The notes beneath the pieces were generated by a model. It did no database searches and was not told the DNA's origin. It saw only the letters and a list, made by a program, of their open reading frames with translations. Source: MGBC163016 sp964518575 (lineage in GTDB: Bacteria; Actinomycetota; Coriobacteriia; Coriobacteriales; Eggerthellaceae). From it: DNA of 64,000 bases. The stretch spans positions 30,723 to 94,722 of the forward strand of contig CAZFGW010000003.1 of the NCBI GenBank assembly GCA_964518575.1, written 5' to 3'. This document shows positions 34,906 to 42,031 of this stretch, in pieces (position 1 is the first letter of the stretch; every line of letters starts with the position of its first letter). The translations under genes were made by a program, and so were the position numbers.

Positions 34906-35244
34906 GAGCAGCTTCTGGGGATCGGCAACCTCAACACCGCCAAGGCAAACCTTATCATCGACGAATAATGCCGAGAAGATATCCCCATCAAATCCGGAAA
35001 TCATGAAGCTCAAAAAAACGAGACCCAACCCGACCAGAATGAGAATCCAGCAAACTCTCAAAAACATCTTCATACGCGGATCAAGCTCCTGGTCATCTGC
35101 GTAAAGAGCTTCCTCGCTCGAAATTTGCTCATCCATGCGATCGGCGATCATCTCCATATAGAAAACAACCGCCTCTTCCCGTTCTTTCTTGGGAAGCGAA
35201 TGCAGAAGCATTGTGAGCTGTGACCTGTACTCCTCTTTGTTCAT
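34876..35244 (-). CDS. HAAS-domain (DUF1700-like) protein, truncated by a repeat
   Basis: 122 residues. Residues 1-50 (MNKEEYRSQLTMLLHSLPKK, then EREEAVVFYMEMIADRM) form the HAAS/DUF1700 helical domain. A membrane segment follows at about 58-82. The normal family continues with more membrane segments or an adhesin-like domain. Here the last nine or so codons (FSPSIWLWR) and the TAG stop lie inside repeat copy R5, so the natural C-terminus has been lost. It follows PadR by 15 bases; PadR-HAAS pairs are a known regulator and membrane-partner arrangement. Confidence 0.75.
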   Translation of the reverse strand: MNKEEYRSQLTMLLHSLPKKEREEAVVFYMEMIADRMDEQISSEEALYADDQELDPRMKMFLRVCWILILVGLGLVFLSFMISGFDGDIFSALFVDDKVCLGGVEVADPQKLLFSPSIWLWR

Positions 35245-35259
35245 GAGTGCATCCTTATA

Positions 35260-35610
35260 TCAGTTGTTGGAATCATTGTCAGCAGGGTCTGTAGAAGACG
35301 CTCGAACGGCGCTTTCGACAAAACTGATCACGTCTTCGATCTCCTGCTTGCCATCAAGAAAATCCGTCAAAAACGTTCGCCCTTTGGTGGTGAGCGAATA
35401 ATATTTGCGAAGACGTCCGTTGTGTTCTGCTTTGCGAACCGCGATGAGTTTTTTCGTCTCGAGGCGTTTCAGAAGCGGGTATAGCGTTGACTCGCTTATG
35501 CCCAAGGAATCAGGCATATCCTTGATGATCTGATAGCCATATGATTCGCCATCGATCATGGTCGCAAGCACACACGCGTCTAAAAACCCTCGCTTCAATT
35601 GTGCATCCAT
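35260..35610 (-). CDS. PadR family transcriptional regulator
   Basis: 116 residues. The PadR winged helix reads KRGFLDACVLATMIDGESYG, then YQIIKDMPDSLGISESTLYP, then LLKRLETKKLIAVRKAEHNG, with RKYYSLTTKGRTFL as the wing. The C-terminal helix is short and acidic. AGGAGG lies four bases before the chosen ATG (35610); another ATG is directly upstream. It is first in an operon with the HAAS gene. A perfect palindrome overlaps its promoter, so it probably represses itself. Confidence 0.92.
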   Translation of the reverse strand: MDAQLKRGFLDACVLATMIDGESYGYQIIKDMPDSLGISESTLYPLLKRLETKKLIAVRKAEHNGRLRKYYSLTTKGRTFLTDFLDGKQEIEDVISFVESAVRASSTDPADNDSNN

Positions 35611-35624
35611 CATACCTCCTGACG

Positions 35625-35657
35625 CACAATACTATATATTGCATAGTATTGTGTCAA
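35625..35657. promoter_or_regulatory. PadR operator and promoter
   Basis: Perfect 11-bp arms CACAATACTAT / ATAGTATTGTG (35625-35635, 35643-35653) with a 7-base spacer. On the minus strand a consensus -35 TTGACA (35652-35657) overlaps the right arm, and TAGTAT or TATAGT in the left arm can be the -10. Confidence 0.78.
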
Positions 35658-35700
35658 TAACGAATTTGACTTTGCGTGACGCGCACCAAAATGACCTTTG

Positions 35701-35706
35701 TATAAT
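35701..35706 (+). promoter_or_regulatory. -10 box TATAAT, predicted leaderless start
   Basis: TATAAT ends six bases before the ATG of the isochorismatase gene. Transcription would begin at or next to the start codon, and no ribosome site is visible. Confidence 0.55.
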
Positions 35707-35712
35707 AGCCAC

Positions 35713-36417
35713 ATGGACAAGCTTGAGCTGGATATCTCGCGAAGTGCTCTTCTCATGATCGATATGCAGAAGGGGTTTCTTGATCCGAATTCTTCGCTGT
35801 ATATCGCCGGTGCACCGGATACGATTCCAACATGCGCACGCGTTCTTGCTTCTGCTCGAGGCGCGGGGATGCCGGTCGTGCATATTCGCCGCGAATACGC
35901 TTTCGATGGTTCGGATGTCGAACCAGTCAGACGCAAAATTTGGCTCGATGGCGGGCGTCCTTTGTGCAGAGAAGGGAGCGATCCCTCAAGTATTGATGCG
36001 CCTCCCGAGCTGACAGCCTGCGAAGGAGAGCTGGTGCTTATCAAGCCCCGCTTCTCAGCATTCTTCCAGACGAATCTCCATAACCTACTGCAAAGGCGCG
36101 GTATCGACACCATCGTGCTCATCGGCACGACAACGCCGAATTGCATTCGCACGACTTGCTACGACGCTCTGTCTCTTAATTACAACGTTATCGTGATCGA
36201 AGACGCCACCTCATCGCGCACTGTGGAGGTGCAGCGCGCAAACATTGAAGACATGCGCTTCATTGGCGCCACTGTTCTGAGCGCACACGAGTTCGCCATT
36301 GACGTAACGAATTCGCCAAATGTGACACCACCCGACCTCGCTCAGAACTCATGTTATGATGCCCGACGAAGGACAAACATCATCAAAGGAGGCAGCCATG
36401 GACAAAAATACGTTTGA
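35713..36417 (+). CDS. Cysteine hydrolase, isochorismatase family, with repeat-derived tail
   Basis: 234 residues. ALLMIDMQKGFLDP has the catalytic Asp. KPRFSAFFQTNL has the Lys. TTTPNCIRTTCYDALSLNYN has the nucleophilic Cys. The triad is therefore complete. The substrate could be an isochorismate-like ether, a nicotinamide or a carbamoyl amide. The fold should finish near residue 198 (VLSAHEF). The last 35 or so residues come from a stretch matching repeat copy R1 (ATTGACGTAACGAATTCGCC) and from the ribosome-binding region of the next gene, which it overlaps by 20 bases. Confidence 0.85.
   Translation: MDKLELDISRSALLMIDMQKGFLDPNSSLYIAGAPDTIPTCARVLASARGAGMPVVHIRREYAFDGSDVEPVRRKIWLDGGRPLCREGSDPSSIDAPPELTACEGELVLIKPRFSAFFQTNLHNLLQRRGIDTIVLIGTTTPNCIRTTCYDALSLNYNVIVIEDATSSRTVEVQRANIEDMRFIGATVLSAHEFAIDVTNSPNVTPPDLAQNSCYDARRRTNIIKGGSHGQKYV
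36294..36316. repeat. R-family right-part fragment inside the isochorismatase 3' end
   Basis: GCCATTGACGTAACGAATTC and the three bases after it match the right part of copy R1 (6952-6974) at 21 of 23 positions. The fragment codes for the residues AIDVTNSP near the C-terminus. Confidence 0.6.
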
Positions 36418-36760
36418 TTACATCGCCGAGCGCGTTGACATCCTTGAAGGCGCGGACAGCAGCACGCAGGTAACCAAGGATGCCGCAGCTGCATGGAAAG
36501 CGGCTGTTGCTACCAATCCCGATGCTGCCGATGAGGCAACGACGCAGCTCCTAGATATTTTGGAAGGCAGACCCACAACCATTGACGGCGTTATCGCCTT
36601 CGCAGAGGGTCCAGCCAAAGAACTGTTCGGCGAAGAGGCTGCTGCGCAGATACTTGCTGAGCAGACGAAGCGCAAAGAGGAAGGCGCCAAGTGGTGTAAC
36701 TGCCCTGCCTGCACCGCTGCCACCGAGATTCTCGCCACATTCGATCGCGTAGAGCTGTAG
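36398..36760 (+). CDS. Hypothetical small acidic protein with CNCPAC motif
   Basis: 120 residues from the ATG at 36398 (AAAGGAGG five bases upstream). It is Ala/Glu-rich and mostly helical, with an internal similarity between RVDILEGAD and LLDILEGRP. It ends in EGAKWCNCPACTAATEI, a CxCxxC cluster that could bind a metal. I do not recognise the family with confidence. It begins inside the end of the isochorismatase gene, so they are probably co-transcribed. Confidence 0.7.
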   Translation: MDKNTFDYIAERVDILEGADSSTQVTKDAAAAWKAAVATNPDAADEATTQLLDILEGRPTTIDGVIAFAEGPAKELFGEEAAAQILAEQTKRKEEGAKWCNCPACTAATEILATFDRVEL

Positions 36761-36771
36761 CCCGCTGTATC

Positions 36772-36810
36772 GGTGACAAAGAGTGACATTGAGCCTGACA
36801 CTTTGTCACC
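36772..36810 (+). terminator. Inverted repeat after the CNCPAC protein gene
   Basis: Perfect 10-bp arms GGTGACAAAG / CTTTGTCACC (36772-36781, 36801-36810). Extra GTGAC and TGTCACC copies lie nearby. No T-run follows, so it is a weak terminator candidate or another small palindromic repeat. Confidence 0.5.
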
Positions 36811-36850
36811 CAGTGTCACCCAGCATAGCATCCAAAATCGCAGAGGCGCT

Positions 36851-36870
36851 TGGACATAAACGCACCATTG
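36851..36870. repeat. R-like fragment next to REP copy A
   Basis: GGACATAAACGCAC matches GGGCATAGACGCAC of copy R5 at 12 of 14 positions. It lies 30 bases before a REP palindrome. Confidence 0.4.
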
Positions 36871-36899
36871 CGATACATTCCGCTGTATCGTATGTGTGT

Positions 36900-36926
36900 G
36901 AGTCAAGGGGACGGTTCTTTTGACTC
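36900..36926. repeat. REP palindrome, copy A
   Basis: Arms GAGTCAA / TTGACTC around GGGGACGGTTCTT. Same family as the copies at 37.6, 40.8, 42.0, 42.8 and 54.7 kb. Confidence 0.85.
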
Positions 36927-36990
36927 CCTCGTATCTGCATCAAATGATAAATATGATGCAGAAAGAAAATTTAAACTCATCATCCGTATT

Positions 36991-37458
36991 TTAACGAGCA
37001 GGATCATTCCTCCAACGCTTCAGATGCGGGAGTACAGCCCCGAGAAGAGAAACTGCTTCATCTATTGTGTTGAAAGCTCCCGACTCAACCATAAACGGCG
37101 CACAACGCTCAATGAGATCCTCCATGGATTCATCGGGCGCGGCGCTTCCTTCGATACCGCACCAGGCACACCAATCTGCAGAAGGGGTTCCATCTTGATT
37201 GATTGCACGCTGCTCATCATCTGTGAGATACATACCGCAACTTTGGCAGAATGAACCTTCAGGAGGCATATCCATAAGCTCTGCGACGGGAACATTCAAC
37301 GTCAAAGCGAGCAGCTTGACCATATCGATACCGGGCGTAGTCTCTCCATTTTCCCAACGCGACACCGCCTGACGCGTCACGTAAAGCTTACCCGCAAGTT
37401 GCTCCTGAGTAAGACCGGCTGCTCTACGCAGTTCGGTGATCGTTTCGCCAATTGCCAT
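36991..37458 (-). CDS. XRE family regulator with C-terminal zinc ribbon
   Basis: 155 residues. The N-terminal helix-turn-helix contains ITELRRAAGLTQEQLAGKLY, then VTRQAVSRWENGETTPGIDM. The middle has a four-Cys zinc ribbon: CQSCGMYL and WCAWCG. A helical C-terminal segment (DLIERCAPFMVESG) follows. Proteins of this build are putative regulators in gut anaerobes; the ligand is unknown. It is a single gene, reading towards REP copy A. Confidence 0.87.
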   Translation of the reverse strand: MAIGETITELRRAAGLTQEQLAGKLYVTRQAVSRWENGETTPGIDMVKLLALTLNVPVAELMDMPPEGSFCQSCGMYLTDDEQRAINQDGTPSADWCAWCGIEGSAAPDESMEDLIERCAPFMVESGAFNTIDEAVSLLGAVLPHLKRWRNDPAR

Positions 37459-37570
37459 AAGATTTCCTCTCTTCCGTACCTAATCTGTCGCTATTGAACC
37501 ATGAAGGAGCAAAACAATAAAGAAACGATCTGTTGCGGCGAACCGCCTGCGACCAATATCGATCCAATGA

Positions 37571-37605
37571 GATTCATGTTTGAGCATCGACGTGCCATGG
37601 CGAAT
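37571..37605. repeat. Degenerate R-family fragment next to REP copy B
   Basis: GATTCATGTTTGAGCATCGA followed by CGTGCC resembles the R6 segment GAATCATGGTTGGGCATCGA. It is followed by GGCGAATCAATCGCAACG and, 40 bases on, a REP palindrome. Confidence 0.5.
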
Positions 37606-37644
37606 CAATCGCAACGATGAACATCTCAATCAAAATCGATCTTT

Positions 37645-37675
37645 GTGAGTCAAGGGGACGGTTCTCTTGACTCAC
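37645..37675. repeat. REP palindrome, copy B
   Basis: Perfect 10-bp arms GTGAGTCAAG / CTTGACTCAC around GGGACGGTTCT; the most complete copy. It lies 21 bases past the end of the frameshifted membrane-protein gene. Confidence 0.9.
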
Positions 37676-37695
37676 CGCCTTCGACTCCTTCGCTC

Positions 37696-38822
37696 TCACA
37701 TGCAGAGCGAAAGAATGATTAAGCAAGCGGTCACTATCAGGTAACCGCCGATGATGCCCCAGGCAGCCGGTCTCCCTAAATTGATGGTCCAACCTACCCC
37801 GAAACGTTCAGGCACGAAGAGGCTCGCGTCATTGCGATTCCCGTAGAAGACCCCAAGCTTCCAATAACGATCATCATCTACGAGCATAGACTCGGGTGCC
37901 TCCATGCGACGAAGCAGCCGTGAGCCGTTCTGACCGTAGATCATCGTGACCGCGATAGCAGCTACAAGCACGATGGCGATCATGATCATGACGGGAAGCA
38001 GCGCTTGCAGCATAGTGATGACGTCCATGAATGAGAGCGCGATGAGCGGTCCCATGAACGAGAGCATCGTTCCCAATCCGACAAGCAGGATGCTCTGAGC
38101 GCGGGCGAACGCCCCATAAGCCCATGCGCTCGCAGCGGGGCGGGCGGCATCGACACCCTTCTTCGAACGCAGGATGCTCCAATGTGCGAAAACGAAGCAC
38201 CCGTCCATGAACACAACGATCAGGATCGGAAAGGCAGCAGCGATCGGCGTCTTCTCTGTCCAATGACTCACTTGGCCGGATAGGTCGATGTTCGTGGCGA
38301 TGAGATCCGGCATGAGGGGTATCCAACGACACAGACGAGTGTCGTGATGACGATGGGTATGAGAAACAGGAGATCCCATTTTTGGGAGAGCGGCTTTGGT
38401 GCAGGTTCCTCGGCGATGAATCCGACTCGCTTGGCTGACTTCGCCTTCCAATTGCGTTTCTCCTTGAGCGCGATGGTCCTTCGGCGAAACCACAGCATGA
38501 ATCCGTAGCTGCCGATACACAACACCAGCTCAGAGATAACGAGCGCAGGAAGAAAAGCTTGTTCAGGATCTATACGGATAGATGCACCACAAAGAGCGGT
38601 GAACACTGCCGTCATGACCATAATAATGGCGAAGTAAGTTCGTTTGAGCCACTTGATCTCGGGATCGCTCGCTGCAGCACCGGGGATGGTCACGGTGAAG
38701 CATTCGCGCTTGGGCATGAGATAAGGCGTGGCGGCGGCAAGAACCTCCGTGATCGGGACGAAGAGCAAGACCAGGCCGAGCAACGCATAAGATGTCGGAT
38801 TCATGGGTCCCATAACAATCAT
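37696..38822 (-). pseudogene. Frameshifted DUF1648/DUF5808-type membrane protein
   Basis: Two frames together make one membrane protein of about 375 residues. The first (38822 to about 38316) begins MIVMGPMNPTSYALLGLVLL and has three membrane segments. The second continues PLMPDLIATNIDLSGQVSHW with more segments and ends in the DUF5808-like motif YWKLGVFYGNRNDASLFVPE. The break falls in a CCCC run (GGGG at 38316-38319 on the plus strand); one extra C would restore the frame. It may be a real mutation, a phase-variable tract or a sequencing error. It overlaps the GntR regulator gene by four bases, a common YtrA-type pairing. Confidence 0.8.
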
Positions 38823-39328
38823 GCTCCCTGCACGGAGGCGTTCGCTGTGCCCGATGCGCAGGCGGAGTTTTTCTTAGAGCGTTCTTTAGCATGCGCTTTG
38901 GGGCGTGCCGCGGCTGATTCGTCCTCTCCCACGCCGATCACCCCATAGGCGCACGCAGCTTGGGCGGCGGCAGATTCGAGGAATTGTTCTCGCGTTCCCC
39001 CACATGCGCGATATGTGAGCGCCAGCTTGAACAGGTCATCTTCCATCTTCTCCAGAGACGCGCGATTCTTGTCGGCGCGGGAAGCGTCACTGGGTTCGCT
39101 GATCACCGCACCCGCGCGTCCCCGCATTTGGACATAGCCCTCATCGCGAAGCACGGCATAGGCTTTGTTCACGGTATGGAGGTTAATACCCAAATCGCTC
39201 GCAAGCGACCGCACCGATGGAAGCGAGGTGCCGGGTTCCAACTCCCCCGTGGCGATGCCAGCGATGATCTGATCATGGATCTGCTTGTAGAGCGGTTCAG
39301 TCGAGCACTCGTCTATGAAAACAATCAT
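38819..39328 (-). CDS. GntR family regulator, YtrA subfamily
   Basis: 169 residues from the ATG at 39328. STEPLYKQIHDQIIAGIATG, then LPSVRSLASDLGINLHTVNK, then AYAVLRDEGYVQMRGRAGAV make the GntR winged helix. The effector part is short and helical, as in YtrA. The tail is Lys/Ala/Ser-rich. The likely ribosome site is GAGAGGA. It is first in an operon with the frameshifted membrane protein, and an imperfect palindrome lies just upstream. Confidence 0.88.
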   Translation of the reverse strand: MIVFIDECSTEPLYKQIHDQIIAGIATGELEPGTSLPSVRSLASDLGINLHTVNKAYAVLRDEGYVQMRGRAGAVISEPSDASRADKNRASLEKMEDDLFKLALTYRACGGTREQFLESAAAQAACAYGVIGVGEDESAAARPKAHAKERSKKNSACASGTANASVQGA

Positions 39329-39351
39329 GGCAGCGTCCTCTCCCACAAAAT

Positions 39352-39372
39352 TGTTCTATATGACATAGAGCA
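39352..39372. promoter_or_regulatory. Candidate GntR operator
   Basis: TGTTCTAT-ATGAC-ATAGAGCA, 8-bp arms with one mismatch, centred about 34 bases before the GntR start codon. A half-site TAGAACA occurs 30 bases further upstream. Confidence 0.5.
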
Positions 39373-39466
39373 TTTTAGGATGCGATTTGTGATACTCAAC
39401 TAGAACATTTTTATCATCGCGAACGCGAGCAAAAGACCTACCCAGCTCCCTGAAAGCCAAGAGAAC

Positions 39467-40708
39467 CTATCCACTATGTTGTGAAGCGCTCCAGTTTAGA
39501 AAGTCCTCAATTCGGATCCCGGAATCCGTGACGCCCGAGAGTCGACCGTCCAACGTGATGATGGTCTTTGGGTACGAGTCGTTCACCTGCTCCAGCGAGC
39601 TCAGCTCACGATCCATTACCTTTTCATCGACAACAGACAACGCAACTTGATAGTACGAACGGTCGTTGCCTTTCGTGGCAACGAAATCGACTTCGCCCTT
39701 CTTCAAGGTGCCCACCTTGACATCATAACCGCGGAATCGCAATTGGTTGTAGACGGCGTTCTCCAGCTTGAAACCGACGTTCTTCGGGGACTGGAAACCA
39801 TCGGTAAGACTGCGCAACCCATTGTCGATGGGGTAGAACTTCCGAAGCGGACGGAGGATTTCTTTTCCTGCCAGCCCAAACTGCTCGCACTGGTTCAGAA
39901 TCATCGCGGTCTCCAGCGCAGCTAAATACGTTTCGACGGTCTCGGAGGAGGTCTTCCTACCGTATGAGGACAACGTGTCCACTATTTTCTTCGTCGAAAA
40001 TAAATTTCCGGATGTCGAGAAGGCGTATCTGATCAGCTTGGACAGCAACTCGAAATCCGACACGCGCGCATGAAGGGCGATGTCGTTCAAGACAACGGTG
40101 TCGAATATACCTGAAAGCATCTTCTCCTTCCCGATAGCGTCGTCCTGCTCGAACTGAAAGAGTCCCGGCATGCCCCCATAGTTCAAAAACAAATCGAGCA
40201 TTGCTGACTCATCCGAGAACGACCAGCCGCACACATCGCAGAAATCCCGATACTCACAAAACTGCAAAGGCATGACATCTATCTCGATGTAGCGTCCTGA
40301 GAGGTACGTTGCAAGATCCGACGAAAGCAGATGGGCATTCGACCCCGTGATGAATACCTGCGTATTGTCTCTTTTGTAAAGGCGCCGGATCACGTCTTCC
40401 CAACGAGGGAGCGTCTGCACCTCGTCGAGGAGCACGTAGAACTTCGACCCGATCTCGGTCTTCTGCAGGGCTTCGTCAAGCTGAGTCTTGAGCCATGTGG
40501 CGTCAGCTCCGATGGGCACGTCGTATTCATCGAATGACTTGTAAAAAACCTGACGTTCGGCGACACCTTGGGACAGAAGATGCTCTTTCAGCATGAGCAA
40601 CAAGGTAGATTTGCCGCACCTGCGAACGCCCTTCAGGATCTTGATCTCGGGCACATTCAAGTATTTGATGAGTTGCTTCTCGTATGCGGGTCGAGGTACT
40701 GGTTTCAT
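39467..40708 (-). CDS. ATP-binding protein, AAA_14 / DUF4143 family
   Basis: 413 residues from the ATG at 40708 (AAAGGG six bases upstream). The N-terminal P-loop is GVRRCGKSTLL (about residue 27), Walker B FYVLLDEVQ, and sensor FITGSNAHLLSSDL. The C-terminal DUF4143 domain contains KNVGFKLENAVYNQLRFRGY, and VDFVATKG resembles the nuclease-like fold core. Such genes are abundant and often mobile in gut anaerobes; their role is unknown. Its 3' end lies in an accessory region. Confidence 0.9.
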   Translation of the reverse strand: MKPVPRPAYEKQLIKYLNVPEIKILKGVRRCGKSTLLLMLKEHLLSQGVAERQVFYKSFDEYDVPIGADATWLKTQLDEALQKTEIGSKFYVLLDEVQTLPRWEDVIRRLYKRDNTQVFITGSNAHLLSSDLATYLSGRYIEIDVMPLQFCEYRDFCDVCGWSFSDESAMLDLFLNYGGMPGLFQFEQDDAIGKEKMLSGIFDTVVLNDIALHARVSDFELLSKLIRYAFSTSGNLFSTKKIVDTLSSYGRKTSSETVETYLAALETAMILNQCEQFGLAGKEILRPLRKFYPIDNGLRSLTDGFQSPKNVGFKLENAVYNQLRFRGYDVKVGTLKKGEVDFVATKGNDRSYYQVALSVVDEKVMDRELSSLEQVNDSYPKTIITLDGRLSGVTDSGIRIEDFLNWSASQHSG

Positions 40709-40823
40709 CGGCAACCCTTTCACGCAATTTCAGTTATAACTGAAATTCTAACATTATATGAATATATTTTCAGTTACATTCGAAATTCATCTGACTAAGC
40801 AGACGTATCCAAGGATACGGGCA

Positions 40824-40849
40824 TGTCAAGAGAACCGTCCCCGTGACTC
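40824..40849. repeat. REP palindrome, copy C
   Basis: ATGTCAAG-AGAACCGTCCCC-GTGACTC, reverse orientation relative to copies A and B, with the left arm partly decayed. R-family copy R6 starts nine bases later. Confidence 0.8.
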
Positions 40850-40857
40850 CCTCATTA

Positions 40858-41015
40858 CGTTTCAATCAGAATCATGGTTGGGCATCGACGTTGGGGCTGA
40901 ACCATTCGTAATCAAAAATGACTCAATTATGGGAATGTCTGGGCACAGATGCATGCGCGAGATTCATCTCGCCCGCTTGCGACAACCCGGTAAACGCAAC
41001 GGTCAGCGAACGTGG
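40858..41015. repeat. R-family interspersed repeat, copy R6
   Basis: Left units (GAATCATGGTTGGGCATCGA then CGTTGGGGCTG; ACTCAATTATGGGAATGTC then TGGGCACAGATGC) and core stem GCGAGAT-TC-ATCTCGC (40957-40972), then a short right part with GGTAAACGCAACGG. Confidence 0.8.
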
Positions 41016-41063
41016 ATCGATATGACACTATCCCTGTCCTGCGTCACCCTGCGCAACATCTGC

Positions 41064-41681
41064 CTAGTTGAGCATGTTGACGATTCCCGTGATGGCGAAA
41101 ACGACCAAAAGACCGACCCCGGCGCCACAGACGACCTTGAGGATATTACCAAGAAGCGGGTGCTTTCTTCCCAAAGCATCGTCATCTGCGGGAATATCCT
41201 CGCCCTCCATGAAAGCGCCTATCTCCCGATAGCTCACAAGATTATGAGCAACCTTGATCTTCTCGATGCGCACGGCGCAGATCAGCGCAAGCACGGAGAA
41301 GAAAATGAACGACACGAAACCTGCCAGCACGCCGTCGGAAACACGGGGTAGAATAGTGCGTCCATTCAAGGTAGAGATGAAGATGATCATGCTGACAAAT
41401 CCTGTGACGAGCAGCAGCATGCTCGCCCAGCTAAGCCGCTCCATTCTCACTGCGTCTTTCGATACCGTCTCTTTCATTGAAACCACGTCTCCTTTCACGA
41501 GCTCATCTATGGAGACATCGAAGAGCTGGCTCAGCAGCATCAGGCTCTGCACATCCGGGTAGGTCTTGCCCCTCTCCCAACTGGACATGGTCTGGCGTGA
41601 CACGAAGATCGCGTGTGCCACACCTTCTTGCGACATGCCAAGGCGATCGCGGTTGGCCTTCAACTGCTCGGGTAGCTCCAT
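41064..41681 (-). CDS. XRE family regulator with membrane segments
   Basis: 205 residues. The N-terminal helix-turn-helix has LKANRDRLGMSQEGVAHAIF, then VSRQTMSSWERGKTYPDVQS. Three membrane segments follow: about 85-105, 118-140 and 183-203. This is a membrane-tethered one-component regulator of a type common in Firmicutes. AAAGGAGG precedes the ATG. Upstream, two TTTACAT copies 43 bp apart might be recognition sites. Confidence 0.87.
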   Translation of the reverse strand: MELPEQLKANRDRLGMSQEGVAHAIFVSRQTMSSWERGKTYPDVQSLMLLSQLFDVSIDELVKGDVVSMKETVSKDAVRMERLSWASMLLLVTGFVSMIIFISTLNGRTILPRVSDGVLAGFVSFIFFSVLALICAVRIEKIKVAHNLVSYREIGAFMEGEDIPADDDALGRKHPLLGNILKVVCGAGVGLLVVFAITGIVNMLN

Positions 41682-41858
41682 CGGTGCCTCCTTTCCGAAG
41701 ACGAGGTTCCTACTTGGCGCAAAACAATACCACCAAGATGGCTTTACATTGCTGTTTTGGAGGCTGCCCGAAATGTCAAAAGGTCTTTACATGTACCTCC
41801 GAACTGGGGTTTGCTGATGTCGCCTCATTGCAGGGTGAGTCAATCCAAGTTGCGTGAT

Positions 41859-41990
41859 TTATAGAGGTTTATCACCTTTACGCAGTATCTCAAGATATTT
41901 CTCATATAAGAAGATCCTGTAGCGCTGACGCGATTTGTCAAGAGCCACTAAAATGCCAGCGTCGACAAATGCGTTCACGAGAGACGAGAG
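41859..41990 (-). pseudogene. C-terminal remnant of a Fic-family-like protein, cut at REP copy D
   Basis: On the minus strand an open frame of 43 codons ending in TAA reads VNAFVDAGILVALDKSRQRY, then RIFLYEKYLEILRKGDKPL. This resembles the winged-helix end of Fic-family proteins, where a GIL segment and a YxxYLEIL segment close the chain. Upstream the frame hits a TGA formed by the REP palindrome, so the rest of the gene is gone. No start codon or ribosome site exists. Confidence 0.55.
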
Positions 41991-42016
41991 TCAGGGGGAC
42001 GGTTCTCTTGACTCAC
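41988..42016. repeat. REP palindrome, copy D (downstream flank of RAYT)
   Basis: GAGTCAG-GGGGACGGTTCT-CTTGACTCAC, 15 bases past the RAYT stop codon. It is oriented opposite to copy E on the other side of the gene. Further TGACTCA copies lie between it and the stop. Confidence 0.88.
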
Positions 42017-42031
42017 CTCTGACTCACTGAC

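Larger units (their letters stand above)
41682..42031. other. Gap between XRE gene and RAYT: promoter region, gene remnant and REP copy
   Basis: About 350 bp. It holds the XRE promoter region with direct CTTTACAT copies (41742 and 41785), a 44-codon gene remnant (41859-41990) and REP copy D. Nothing else was seen. Confidence 0.6.

Noticed and set aside
37501..37620. 39-codon open frame beginning MKEQNNKETICCGEPPATNI
   Set aside because: No ribosome site, and its 3' half is a degenerate R-family repeat.
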